Below are positions 47,501-59,269 of a stretch of 64,000 nt of DNA, in pieces. Where the stretch lies: NCBI GenBank assembly GCA_030015575.1, contig CM057337.1, positions 377,541,582 through 377,605,581 on the forward strand, in the 5' to 3' direction. A program made the position numbers and the translations under genes. Position 1 is the stretch's first letter; the number at the start of each line of letters is the position of its first letter. A model generated the notes under the pieces. That model made no database searches, had not been told where the DNA came from, and saw only the letters and a list, made by a program, of their open reading frames with translations. The stretch comes from Agapanthus africanus (Eukaryota; Streptophyta; Magnoliopsida; Asparagales; Amaryllidaceae).

Positions 47501-48397
47501 CTCCGATATTGGTTTTCTAAATCCGTATTCCGGGTTTCAAATCTCAGGTTTGGGTCTCAATTCCATCACAAGGGTACTTGTGCAGCCTCCACTAAGCTCA
47601 ATTTCATACTACAACTCACAATTTCCTCAAACCCAAACTAGGTTTCCTTAAGTCCACCAAAACACATAATAATCGGTTCTAAACTAAACTTGGGGTATAA
47701 GTAATGTATAAACCAAGCTAAAGATCCAGAAATTTACCTTATTTGCAACTCAAGAAAATTCTTGAGTTGCCTCTAGTGGCCAAAATCCTTGCTTTCTTGG
47801 TCCAATGTGTAGATCTTGGGCTTGTGCACCTTTTTAGTGAAATGGAATTAGGCTTTTGGTGTAGTTTTAAAGATGATTTGGGGCTTTGAAGAGGGAGAGA
47901 ATGAGGAGCAGGAGCAGTAGCAGCAAATGGAGAAAGAGGGAGAGAAATGAGGGAAAGAATGAAGAGAATGGCTAAGTCTTTGGTCAAAATAATCCATACC
48001 TCTCTCTCTCTCACCAACCCTCATATTATATTACTTTTCCATTTTCTTTTTCCACAATTTCCTTCTCACTCAAATAGTGAACCCAAATGAACAACCATGG
48101 CAAGAAAAATTTAACACAAGTGTAGAAAATGATATGTGCATGTTTTGCACAAAAATGCCAAAAAACCGATTAGCGATTTTCAATCGCGATTAGCACTAAA
48201 TTAGTGTCAAACTAATCACAAAAATATTAAAATGGCAAAATCTAATAGAATACCCTATTTAGGAATTTTCCATAATTTTTCCAAAATTCTCCCCAAATAT
48301 TTGTATTTAATTATACCGGAATATTAAAATATTCATTAAAATAATATTAAATTATAAAAATTCCCAAAAATATATTTTATTATTTTGAAATGTTACA
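44284..48397 (-). repeat. 5' LTR of element D, second segment
   Basis: Aligns with about 8463-11235 of the left LTR, extended by the 1300-bp duplication. It carries the conserved block (46877-46940) and palindromes 47326-47348 and 47745-47770. Ends ATGTTACA, then TSD TACGC. The 48404-48640 ORF begins in this context but belongs to A. Confidence 0.9.
45582..45800. repeat. 40-bp minisatellite, duplicated copy in D's right LTR
   Basis: The same unit order, including the ATCGAACATCC variant, as 44282-44500, shifted by 1300. The shared variant shows that the array was copied as a block rather than expanded independently. Confidence 0.93.
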
Positions 48398-48402
48398 TAC
48401 GC

Positions 48403-48614
48403 GATGCTATGTGCCAGACCCGATGTAGCATACTCACTAAGTGTAGTGAGTAGGTATCAAGCTGATCCAGGAGAGAGTCACTGGACAGCTGTGAAGAGCA
48501 TTTTCAAGTACTTGCGAAGGACCAAAGAGATGCTCTTGGTATATGGTAACGGAGAACTCCAAGTGGAGTCCTTTACCGATTCGAGCTTTCAGAGTGATAA
48601 GGACGACTCTAAGT
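48403..48614 (+). pseudogene. RNase H start of element A, between insertions D and B
   Basis: Encodes MLCARPDVAYSLSVVSRYQ and the SIFKYLRRTKEMLLVYG stretch, the connection and RNase H start of Copia pol. It is cut at TAAGT by element B and resumes at 58822. Only about 210 bp of A separates the two insertions. Confidence 0.9.
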
Positions 48615-50704
48615 TGTTGGGTTTACTTAGCACCCTATGAAGAGCTTGGAAGCATCACATGTCACAAAGAATGGATTTTTTATGGTGCTAAGTAAGCATA
48701 CAAAGGATCTATCCTAGAAAATTAGGGTTTCTAAACTTTAAAGGCAACAAAGAGTAGGGTTTCGAGAGTACAACCTTTGTAGCTCCCTACGATAGACTCC
48801 TTGGCCACTTGAGGGTTGGAGGAAGGTTCTCTTGAGGTCTTCAAGTGTCCACGATGATCCACCCGAAGCTCCTTTGTCCAAGCTATCGACTTCACTTTTC
48901 CAAGAGAATGAAATGAAGCTAACACTCTAAATAAGTGGGCTAGACTTGTGTAGAATGATGTTGTGGTTCTAATTCTCACTTCAAAATCCTATCTTGTTAA
49001 GTATTTTGCTCACTACAAAAGTCTAGAGAGCAAAGGAGCAAGCTCGAAGAAGATGATGTCTTTTTTTAAGAAGAAGAGAAAAGATTAACTCATGAAAGTA
49101 AAATAGAAAATATATGTATATATATTTTCCTCTTCTCATCTCCAACCATGGTTAAATGATAAATATATTATTTAATTTGAGTTTAAAACATAGAAGGAAA
49201 GTTTAATCCGTGGTTAAGGGTAGGTGAACATGGTAAGGTCAAAGAATGATGTAGAAACAAGCCATGAATTATCCTTTCCTTTTCCATTTTGTTTTTAACA
49301 TAAATATAAACAATAACCATATAAATAACCAAGGTGTGAGTCTTATATTGCCGCCATTTTCTATGTATAAGCAACCATGAAGGATGATGCATGTATGTAT
49401 GTGTGTATGCACATCCATGTGTGCATGAATCTAAAAAGAAAGAAAGCATACATGCATGCATACATCCATCAGGTACAAGAAAAGATTTCAAGTGAGAAAA
49501 CTAATGGTTAACTGATAAATCAACACTTGATTTATCAATCCGGCCATATCACATACAACCCCACCAAAAGCAAGCCGCTCGATCAATATACGGTATCCTA
49601 TACGCGCATTTTAACCGGGTCCATGCGCCTATCGCATACGCGCACCACAACGTTTCGCCTGGACTAGGTAACTCCTTTGTAGGACTCTAAGACTCGTCAA
49701 TACGCCGGCAGTGGGTGATGATCATATCAAGCACCCCTAAGCCGCAAGCGGTCAGCTAAACATAACGGCCACCCGGGTATTGAACGATCAGAAGAAAACA
49801 AGCGAATATGCTACAACTCCCGTCGAGCCAACCGGCAACACTACCGTACAGTCCGGTCTCCTCGTCTGGTATGTCGCATATCAAGTCTAGGGGTGGTAAA
49901 CGTCAGACCCCAATAACCGATAAGTCGTGCCGATTTGAGGCTCATAACGGATCGAGAAACTACTGGTAACACCTAACAGTAAATCTCTAATCAGCCCTGG
50001 CCAGGGACTTCCCTGTTATGGCCAATCGAGCATAGTGCAACATCAACCCCCAAAACCAGGAGAGACGAAACCCCTCCTATCGCTCATTGCCTCCATGTGA
50101 CTCGGGACCGTACCCAAAAACCACCGTTTTGCACGCCCTCATGGATGTGGTAAGGTGAAAATCAAACCTCGGTGGGAATCACACAAGACTCTTTGACGAT
50201 CTCGGGTCTACAGACTAACCTGCACAAGTGTCACCTGAGAGCTGCCATCTGACATGAGGTATAATACCATCTGGGAGTTCTCGGCGAGTACGTCCAGTGT
50301 ACCCAGTCTCCACTGAGCACCCGTATACCATCTCTGATGTCAAACACTAATGGATATGGGATCATCCATCGCCCATCTCATGGGTCGAGAAGCGTATGCG
50401 CTAGTCTACACTGGTATATCGATGCCCCGTCTCGATACACCTACGACTAGGGACCTTAAAGGATGTACTTAGGGACTACCATGTCCCCACTAGTATGATC
50501 CGCATCATAGTGCAGGTAGTCAAGTACACATCCTAAGGGCTTTACCAACATGTAACTCTAAGACAGTACATGTTAAGATAAAGAGCAACCAGATAGCATA
50601 CTATCATATCGAGCAAGAAAGTCATCTCTATATATGTCCAAGCATCCAATATATTATACATCATCGGTACAATACTGGCCTCTAGGGCATACATACAACT
50701 AACA
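48615..50704 (-). repeat. 3' LTR of element B
   Basis: 2090 bp, TGTTGGGTTTACTTAGC to ATACAACTAACA in plus wording. Contains a short ATGC-rich run (near 49386-49463) shared with 57487-57562. ORFs inside are LTR text. Confidence 0.93.
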
Positions 50705-50719
50705 AACTCCCACTTGCAC
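50705..50719 (-). other. Polypurine tract of element B
   Basis: The minus strand reads GTGCAAGTGGGAGTT immediately before the 3' LTR. Confidence 0.88.
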
Positions 50720-50885
50720 TAGGGCCAGCTGCTGTAGTATCGCATACCGAGCATCCCGAAGAGTCTCTCAAACTAGGTCTGGGGAATGGCCTTCGTGAGT
50801 GGATCCGCTGAGTTGTTCTTCGTGTCAACCCTCCTGACCTCGATCTCCCGGCGATCAACTATCTCCCGAATCAGGTGATACCGCC

Positions 50886-53800
50886 TCAGAATATGCCTGG
50901 ATCGCTGATGGACCTGGGTTCCTTGGCCAAAGCCACCGCTGCATTGTTATCGCAATACAAAGGTATTGGATGCTCAATGGATGGAACCACTCCAAGTTCA
51001 GTAATGAACTTCTTGATCCAGACAGCCTCTTTGGCAGCATCGTTGGCAGCGATGTATTCAGCCTCCATCGTCGAGTCTGCCACGGTTTCCTGCTTGGAAC
51101 TCTTCCATCTAACCGCCCCCCCGTAAAGGGTAAAGATAAATCCCGACTGCGACTTAGAGTCGTCCTTATAACTCTGGAAGCTTGAATCGGTAAAGGACTC
51201 CACTTGGAGTTCTCCGTTACCATACACCAAGAGCATCTCCTTAGTCCATCGTATGTACTTGAGAATGCTCTTCACAGCGGTCCAGTGATTCTTTCCAGGA
51301 TCAGCTTGATACCTACTCACTATACTTAGTGAGTATGCTACATCGGGTCTGGTACATAGCATCGCGTATATGATAGAGCCTACAGCCGAAGCATAGGGTA
51401 TCGTTGCATGCGAGCTCTCTCCAAATCAGTCTTGGGAGACATCTCTTTGGAGGGAGTGACTCCAGAGATCGTGGGTAAGTTCCCACGCTTGGATTCTTCC
51501 ATACTAAACCTCTTTAGTATGGTGTCAATGTACCTGGATTGGGACAATCCCAATATCCGTTTGGATCTATCTCTATAGATCCTAATTCCCAATATGCAGG
51601 AGGCATCACCAAGATCTTTCATTGAGAATCTTTGTGATAAGAAGAGCTTGACCGATTGCAGCATAGGAATGTCATTTCCTATCAAAAGTATGTCGTCCAC
51701 GTACAATACGAGGAAGACAACCTTACTCTCTGCTACCTTCTTGTAAATACAAGGTTCATCTACGTTTTTGACGAAACCAAACTCTTTGATAACGATGTCA
51801 AAGCAGATGTTCCAACTCCGCGATGCTTGCTTTAATCCATAAATGGATTTAAGCAGCTTGCACACCTTCCCGCTGCTCCCACTATCTACGAAGCCCTCTG
51901 GCTGAGTCATGTACACGCACTCTTCTAAATCACCTTTTAGAAAGGCGGTCTTAACATCCATTTGCCAGATTTCGTAGTCATGATATGCAGCGATAGCAAG
52001 CATGATCGGGATGGATTTAACCATAGCCACTGGAGAAAAGGTCTCGTCATTGTCCACACCTGGTCTTTGACGAAAACCCTTTGCAACAACTCTAGCTTTG
52101 AAAGTCTCCACTTTCCCATCTACACCAAGTTTTTTCTTGAAGATTCACTTGCTCCCAATGGGTTTTACCCCTTCAGGAACAACATCCAAAGTCCATACTT
52201 TGTTGGTGTACATGGATTCCATCTCGGACCGCATTGTATCCAGCCATTTCACTGAGTCCCCACTCGTGATGGCCTGCTCGAAGCTAGTTGGGTCATCATC
52301 CTCCATGATGCAATCCTCGCTCCCACCATCCATGAGAAAACCGTAGTATCTCTCAGGTGGGTGAGAAACCCTACTAGATCGGCGAAGTGGTTGGGGTTCA
52401 TCGGGAACTACGGAATCCTCTGGTTCCACCAGATCTTGAGTTGCAGCTTTTGTAGCTGGAACCACTTCCAGTTCTACCTCATGTCCACTAATCTCTTTTG
52501 CAAGAAATTCCTTTTCTAAAAAGGTGGCATGCCGAGAAACAAATACTCTTTGTTCCTCAGTGTGTTAGAAGATATACCCTTATGAATTCTTGGGATATCC
52601 TACAAATTTGCATAGAACAGACCGTGCCTCGAGTTTGTCCGGATTTTGCCGTTTGACATAGGCTGGACAACCCCATATCTTAACATAGTTAAGACATGGT
52701 CTCTTCCCTTTCCATATCTCATATGGAGTTGTAGGCACAGATTTGGTGGGGACCATATTCAGTAAATGTATGGCTGTCTCTAACGCATACCCCCAGAAGG
52801 AAATAGGTAACTCAGCTGTGCTCATCATAGAGCGCACCATATCTAATAGGGTGCGGTTCCTCCGTTCTGATACACCATTGTGCTGTGGTGTATATGGAGG
52901 AGTCAGCTGAGAGAGAATCCCATTCTCTTTTAGGAAGTCCAGGAATTCAATGCTCAAGTATTCACCTCCTCGATCAGATCGAAGGATTTTAATACTTTTT
53001 CCGGTTTGGTTCTCGACTTCTTGTTTATATTCTCTAAATTTCTCAAAAGCTTGAGACTTGTGTCTTATTAAGAACACATGTCCGTATCTTGAGAGATCGT
53101 CAGTGAATGTAATGAAGTACGAAGAACCATCCCTGGCATGTGTAGACATGGGACCGCATACATCACTATGTATCAGTCCCAAGAGTTCGGTAACTCTTTC
53201 TCCGTATCCCGTAAACGGAGTTTTGGTCATCTTGCCTTTGAGACATGACTGGCAAGTGTCATAAGATGAAAATTCGAACGGTTTCAAATATCCATCCTTC
53301 TGCAACTTAGCTAGTCGTGTCGCATTGATGTGACCTAGTCTATAATGCCACAAGAAGGATTCGTTAAGTTCTGAACTCTTCCTCTTGTGTGTGTTTGTTA
53401 TGCTCAGAACTGTTGATTGATTTAGAACATAAATGCCATTGCACAACGTGCCTGATCCAACCAACTTTTGGTTACGGAAAATGTTCATAACATTATCCTG
53501 TAATACAAAATTATATCCCTCTTTATTCAACAAAGAAACCGATATAATGTTGCATATCAGGTTTGGCATGTAATAGCATTCGTTCAGAATCAATGTATTA
53601 CCAGTTGGTAATACTAGGTGATATTCCCCGACGGTCTTAGCTGCAACAATTGCATCATTTCCAACCCTTATGTCTTTATCACCTTCTCCAAGTTCTCTAC
53701 CTTTCTTAAGCCCATGTAACTGATTACATATTTGGGATTCTGACCCGGTATCTAATACCCAGGACGTAGGGCAAATAGAGAAACAGTTCTCTGTAACGAA

Positions 53801-53990
53801 CACACCCGAAGAAAATTCATCATCATGTACTTTCTTCATTCGGGTGGTATGGGAATCCTGGTATTCCCCTATGTCCTGTTCAGTCCTATAACTCTTATAA
53901 GAAAGAACGGAACCAACGTTCCCCAGCACAGTATAACATGTGGGTTCGGTCAATACATCCATATTATTATCTTGATTAAGTCATGACATG
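50886..53990 (-). pseudogene. Copia pol region of element B: protease, integrase, RT, RNase H
   Basis: Minus strand. Protease motif near 53745; GAG-pre-integrase and zinc site CQSCLKGK near 53250; integrase with IHSDVCGP near 53160 and SDRGGEYLS near 52960; TPQHNGVSERRNRTLL near 52860; ERYYG linker near 52340; RT with WQMDVKTAF near 51950 and YVDD at 51692-51703; RNase H with [16 protein letters not shown] near 51060 and [15 protein letters not shown] near 50930. Domain order is whole and closely parallels A. Gag is absent. Broken in about four places. Confidence 0.88.
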
Positions 53991-54432
53991 GTCGCTACCT
54001 GGAGAGAGAGAGAAAAAAACACTTTAGCGTTTGCTCTTGCAAGATCAGATTGGTTATTATTTTATCTAATCCGGATGGCTCCCACTGTTTTTATCAAATC
54101 TTTCTTCAAACCCTAAAAGGAAAGACTAGCCGGGATTAATTACACACTACAACTTCGCCGATCTTTCAGCCAGGCCAGTGTCGGTACTTTGAGGGAGGTT
54201 CCGCGTTCTTTCGCACGGACCTAATTAAAGTAAACCTCGTTTTCCCAGAGGCGTAACCCCGTTGATACCTTTCTAGACACCTACTTGATCGGCTAATTGT
54301 CCTGTGTAAAACTCTCCCCGGAGTAACAATTACTCGCAGTGGGTATCGGGATCCAACTATCTCATAGAAGGTATGCAATCTCATTGCAAATTTCAACACT
54401 TGAAATTCCCGATAATATTTTGCCCCTAACGT

Positions 54433-54721
54433 GCTATGACCTTGACGAAAGCCAACAAACCATAGCCCGCTAGTCAAGTTCAACCCGTACATTTCTTGAC
54501 TGAATTAAACCCACCCGCACGACCCTTGACGAAAGCCAACAAAGCCGTACGACTACTCTAATCCAGTCGCATCATATGCAGCAGATAAGCAGCATATAGC
54601 TACCGCACATTACACCTTGACGAAAGCCAACAAATGTAGCACGAATACTATATACAACTTATCTGAAATGACGGAGGGCTACGACATGTTTTTCTGAAAA
54701 CCTATTGCGTAATGAACTTGA
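54433..54721 (-). other. Four-hairpin RNA cassette in leader of B
   Basis: On the minus strand: hairpin 0 (54680-54721), hairpin 1 (54610-54639, CTACA with TGTAA), hairpin 2 (54516-54551, CGTACGGC with GGTCGTGCG through wobble pairs), hairpin 3 (54433-54466, perfect GCTATG/CATAGC). The three apical motifs are identical, TTGTTGGCTTTCGTCAAGG, and all differ in the same way from sister element A. Confidence 0.72.
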
Positions 54722-54775
54722 TATCGTTGTAGAATCGAGCGAATTTTGAAATGGAGTGATTTTGAGGCTTTCATT

Positions 54776-55018
54776 AGTTTTGCTAAAGAGGTCACTCCCG
54801 GTGAAGGGATCTCGGCTCTTTCCTCATCGAATAAGGTGCAGGACATATCATATATATCACTATGCAAAGCAAAACTCCAAAAGCAATCAAAAGTCAAACC
54901 GAGTGTTGTAGCATCTACCAGTTTTGCTAAAGAGGTCACTCCCGGTGAAGGGATCTCGGCTCTTTCCCCATCGAATAAGGTGCAGGGTATATCATATATA
55001 CCGCTATGCAAAGAAAGA
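54776..55018 (-). repeat. Pair of 100-bp direct repeats in leader of B
   Basis: 54776-54875 and 54920-55018, each with GAGGTCACTCCCGGTGAAGG. It is the counterpart of A's 3705-3947 doublet with nearly the same spacing. Confidence 0.8.
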
Positions 55019-56475
55019 CTGTAGCTACCCTTTTATTTGAAAATTTGATTCTACAACATCTTTTAGGTTTCTTTTCTTTCATTAATCACATTAATGAAGT
55101 CCCATCATTTATGTCACCAACACATCACATATAAATATGACGTACACTTATGCCATCCGCATTTGCCTCGATGTCCCCTCATGCACCGTTAGGTTAGGTA
55201 ACTAACGACAGAGCAGGGCAGGGCTAGTGCGGATTCAAAGCATAAGTAACGTCTATATAATATATCATATATACTATATACTGTATCCATCACAACGTAT
55301 CAAATGATCACATCACAGATATCGCAGCAGAAACATTGATATAACGTGGGATATACTAGGACGTCCGTATTTAGTATTTAGCCAATAATAGAAAATACGG
55401 ATTCCACAGTCGCGATGAATAGCCAAGCCCACACCCTGGACCCCTACGAGAGCGGCAAGCGACCCTACCAATTCTGGAGTTTCGGAGACCCGGTCTCGAC
55501 TCCTCGAGATGGCCTCCCACTGAACCCCAGAACCCGGTCACCTGTGCTCCCCTCCTTGGGTCCATCCTAATGCGGAAAAGTAAATAATATACAACACCGG
55601 TGGCATCAACCTCAACCCGGAAGTGCCCCAAATAAAAGAATATTACATTACATTTGAATTTACATGAATGAAAATATAAAACTCTCATCTCACATAAAAC
55701 CCCCCGGCTATTCAATCGTGACAATCCTACACATCATATCTCAGCAACACATAATATCTCATATCATCAACGTAAGTAAGTATGCATACACCGATTGTCG
55801 TCGACGTATAGCAACGACAATCGGCAATACCATTACATACTACGCTTGCGGTCACAGAAAAGAAAGCGTAAAACTGCAATATCTGGAATCCACAATCTCT
55901 TTAGACATCATAAATGCGAAATATCACATACTTCGGATTTCATGTCTAGTAATATGAATTTCACACATTGCATCACATTCTAGATAAATAGACAGTATTA
56001 AAGTTTTCGAACGATCGATCAAATACCCAAGATTCCCTAAAGCTCAACACTTGAGCGGAGTTCAAAAACCCGGAGTGTGACACAGTAGTAGCGGTCCAGC
56101 CGTAGAAGGGTCAAGCCAACGCCTCACATGTGGCACGCCGTACTGCCCCAAACCCTAAGGTTCAAAGGGCAGTTCAAGACGGTCACATAATCGAGTTAAG
56201 GTTTGTTGTCTTCTAGAGGGTCCATCACAAAACTTGCACGTATCTCCGAAAGATTTAAACCCAGTGAAAAGTGAGCAAATGATACTCATTCGAACAATTC
56301 AATACTTTCTAATTTACCCGGAAAGAAAATAAAGTTAAAATTCCGATCGAATCAATAAACTCAAAACCATCCCCAGAACATTCATCATTGAAAACAGATT
56401 AAAAATACCCAAAAACATCTACAAGCAGACAAGAACACACTGTACAAAAAATGAAGCCTTAATGGCTCTGTACGG

Positions 56476-56519
56476 CGGCGGAGCCGCGGCCTAAGCAAGC
56501 TATGGCCGCGGTTCCGCGG
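56476..56519 (-). other. GC-rich stem-loop in leader of B
   Basis: Arms 56476-56491 and 56504-56519 pair at 14 of 16 positions around a 12-nt loop. The outer end is 197 nt from the primer site. It corresponds to 2180-2223 in A. Confidence 0.75.
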
Positions 56520-56703
56520 TGGAATTGGCCAATTAGGGTTTCATTTTTCATAGTATTTCTTAGAATTCCCTGCTCTATTTTTTACATATTTTTAATTCTG
56601 AAAATAACCAGGTTCGGAAAAATGTCCAGAGAGGGTTCTAAAAAGCCGTATTTCGGTTCGATCGGAGTTTTTACTTCGCTAAAGTGTCGCCTAATGTTCT
56701 TCG

Positions 56704-56715
56704 GCTCTGATACCA
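56704..56715 (-). other. Primer-binding site of element B (tRNA-iMet)
   Basis: The minus strand reads TGGTATCAGAGC one base after the 5' LTR end. Confidence 0.92.
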
Positions 56716-56716
56716 A

Positions 56717-58816
56717 TGTTGGGTTTACCTAGAACCCTATGAAGAGTTTGGAAGTATCACATGTCACAAAGATTGGATTTTTTATGGTGCTAAGTAAGCA
56801 TACAAAGGATCTATCCTAGAAAATTAGGGTTTCTAAACTTTAAAGGCAACAAAGACCAGGGTTTTGAGAGTACAACCTTTGTAGCTCCCTAAGCTAGACT
56901 CCTTGGCCACTTGAGGGTTGGAGGAAGGTTCTCTTGAGGTCTTCAAGTGTCCACGATGATCCACCCGAAGCTCCTTTGTCCAAGCTATCGACTTCACATT
57001 TCCAAGAGAATGAAATGAAGCTAACACTCTAAACAAGTGGGCTAGATTTGTGTAGAATGATGATAGGGTTCTAATTCTCGCTTCAAAATCCTATCTTGTT
57101 AAGTATTTTGCTCACTACAAAAGTCTAGAGAGCAAAGGAGCAAGCTTGAAGAAGATGATGGCTTTTTTTAAGCAGAAGAGAAAAGATTAACTCATGAAAG
57201 AAAAATAGAAAATATATGTATATATATTTTCCTCTTCTCATCTCCAACCATGGTTAAATGATAAAGATATTATTTAATTTGAGTTTAAAACATAGAAGGA
57301 AAGATTAATCCATGGTTATGGGTGGGTGAACATGGTTAGGTCAAAGAAGGATGTAAAAACTAGCCATGAATTATCTTTCCTTTTCCATTTTGTTTTTAAC
57401 ACAAATATAAACTATAATCCATATAAATAACCAAGGTGTGAGTCTTATATTGCCACCATTTTCTATGTGTAAGCAACCATGAAGGATGATGCATGTATGT
57501 ATGTGTGTATGCACATCCATGTGTGCATGAATCTAAAAAGAAAGAAAGCATACATGCATGCATACATCCATCATGTACAAGAAAAGATTTCAAGTGAGAA
57601 AACTAATGGTTAAATGATAAATCAACACTTGATTTTTCAATCCGGCACATACGACCCCAATAAAAGAAAGCCGCCCGATAAATATACGGTATCCTATACG
57701 CGCATTTTAACCGGGTCCATGCGCATATCGCATACGCGCACCACAACGTTTCGCCTGGACTAGGTCACTCCTTTGTGGGACTCTAAGACTCGTCATTACG
57801 CCGGCTGTGGCTGATGATCATATCAAGCACCCACAAGCCGCAAGCGGTCAGCTAAACGTAATGGCTACCCGGGTATTGAATGATCAGAAGAAAACAAGCG
57901 AACCTGCTACAACTCCCGTCGAGTCAACCGGCAACACTACCGTACAGTCCGGTCTCCTCGTCTGATATGTCGCATATCAAGTCTAGGGGTGGTAAACGTC
58001 AGACCGCAATAACCGATAAGTCATGCCGATGTGAGGCTCATAACGGATCGAGAAACTACTGGTAACACTTACCAGTAAATCTCTAATCAGCCCTGGCCAG
58101 GGACTTCCCTGTTACGGCCAATCGAGCACAGTGCAACATCGACCCCCAATACCGGGAGAGACGAAACCCCTCCTATCGCTCATTGCATCCATATGACTCG
58201 GGACTGTATCCAAAAGCCACCGTTTTGCACGCCCTCATGGACGTGGTAAGGTGGAAATCAAAGCACAGTGGGAATCACACAAGACTCTATGACGATCTCG
58301 GGTTTACAGACTAACCTGCACAAGTGTCAACTGAGAACTGCCATCTGACGTGAGGTATAATACCTTCTGGGAGTTCTCGGCGAGTCCGTCCAGTGTACCC
58401 AGTCTCCACTGAGCACCCGTATACCATCTCAGATGTCAAACACTAATGGATATGGGATCATCCATCGCCCATCTCATGGGTCGAGAAGCGTATACGCTAG
58501 TCTACACTGGTATATCGATGCCCCGTCTCGATACACCCACGACTAGGGACCTTGAAGGATGTACTTATGGACTACCATGTCCCCACTAGTATGATCCGCA
58601 TCATAGTCCAGGTAGTCAAGTACACATCCTAAGGGCTTTACCAACATGTAACTCTAAGACAGTATAAAGAGACTAGTATACATGTTACGATAAAGAGCAA
58701 CCAGATAGCATACTATCATATCGAGCAAGAAATTCATCTCTATATATGTCCAAGCATCCAATATAATATACGTCATCTGTACAATACTGGCCTCTAGGGC
58801 ATACATACAACTAACA
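56717..58816 (-). repeat. 5' LTR of element B
   Basis: 2100 bp, TGTTGGGTTTACCTAG to ATACAACTAACA in plus wording, followed by TSD TAAGT. Confidence 0.93.
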
Positions 58817-58821
58817 TAAGT

Positions 58822-59255
58822 CACAGTCGGGATTTGTCTTTACCCTTTACGGAGGGACGGTTAGCTGGAAGAGTTCCAAGCAGGAAACCGTGGCAGACTC
58901 GACGATGGAGGCTGAATACATCGCTGCAAACGATGCTGCCAAAGAGGCTGTCTGGATCAAGAAGTTCATTACTGAACTTGGAGTGGTTCCATCCATTGAG
59001 CATCCAATACCTTTGTATTGCGATAACAATGGAGCGGTGGCTTTGGCCAAGGAACCCAGGTCCCATCAGCCTTCCAGGCATATTCTGAGGCAGTATCACC
59101 TGATCCGGGAGATAGTTGATCACCGGGAGATCGAGGTCAAGAGGGTTGACACGAAGAACAACACTGCGGATCCACTCACGAAGGCCATTCCCCAGATACA
59201 GTTTGAGAGACTCTTCGGGATGCTAGGTATGCGATACTACAGCAGCTGGCCCTAG
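58822..59255 (+). pseudogene. RNase H end of element A
   Basis: Continues A after B. It encodes [24 protein letters not shown], split here as [12 protein letters not shown] and [11 protein letters not shown], then [18 protein letters not shown] and a histidine-rich [14 protein letters not shown] stretch, ending SSWP with a stop before the purine tract. Homologous to C at 38040-38420. Part of a fossil polyprotein. Confidence 0.9.
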
Positions 59256-59269
59256 TGCAAGTGGGAGAT
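59256..59269 (+). other. Polypurine tract of element A
   Basis: TGCAAGTGGGAGAT immediately before the 3' LTR. Identical to that of C. Confidence 0.9.

Larger units (their letters stand above)
7357..48397 (-). mobile_element. LARD-like element D (possibly Gypsy-related), inserted in A, interrupted by E and F
   Basis: On the minus strand the LTR opens TGTAACA and ends GGGTCGTGACA. A purine run (complement of 11236-11250) precedes the 3' LTR, and a decayed initiator-Met primer site (25155-25166) follows the 5' LTR. Flanks TACAC (7352-7356) and TACGC (48398-48402) form a 5-bp TSD with one later change; B's undisturbed copy of this pol region reads tacgc. The LTR is 3.9 kb and the internal part about 2.9 kb with no recognisable gag or pol. 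LARDs of the Triticeae have this plan: LTRs of about 4.5 kb and a non-coding internal region of about 3.5 kb. LTRs differ by roughly 2.5-3%. Confidence 0.85.
53999..56703 (-). other. Untranslated leader of element B
   Basis: About 2.7 kb. From the primer site inward: GC-rich stem-loop (56476-56519), LARD-shared module (56085-56260), CCGTTAG/CTAACGG-type hairpin region near 55184-55206, 100-bp doublet (54776-55018), four-hairpin cassette (54433-54721), acceptor-like tract (53999-54012). No protein signal. The opposite-strand ORF at 54746-55024 comes from the doublet. Confidence 0.78.
48615..58816 (-). mobile_element. Copia element B (Angela/BARE-like, gag-less), inserted in A
   Basis: Complete ends: LTRs 48615-50704 and 56717-58816 and a perfect TSD TAAGT (48610-48614, 58817-58821). 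Minus strand, with primer site 56704-56715 and purine tract 50705-50719. Sister of A: leader, N-terminal coding wording (MDVLTEP, LGNVGSVLSYKSYRTEQDIG) and pol are close, and both lack gag. LTR copies differ by about 4-5% in sampled stretches. The coding region has about four breaks. Confidence 0.93.

Noticed and set aside
49386-49463. ATGC-rich run in B's LTR as a separate inserted repeat
   Set aside because: Present at the same place in both LTRs, hence part of the LTR.
48615-50704. B's LTRs as solo LTRs at 48615 and 56717
   Set aside because: Only the outer ends carry the TAAGT duplication, and primer site and purine tract face inward, so they are one element.
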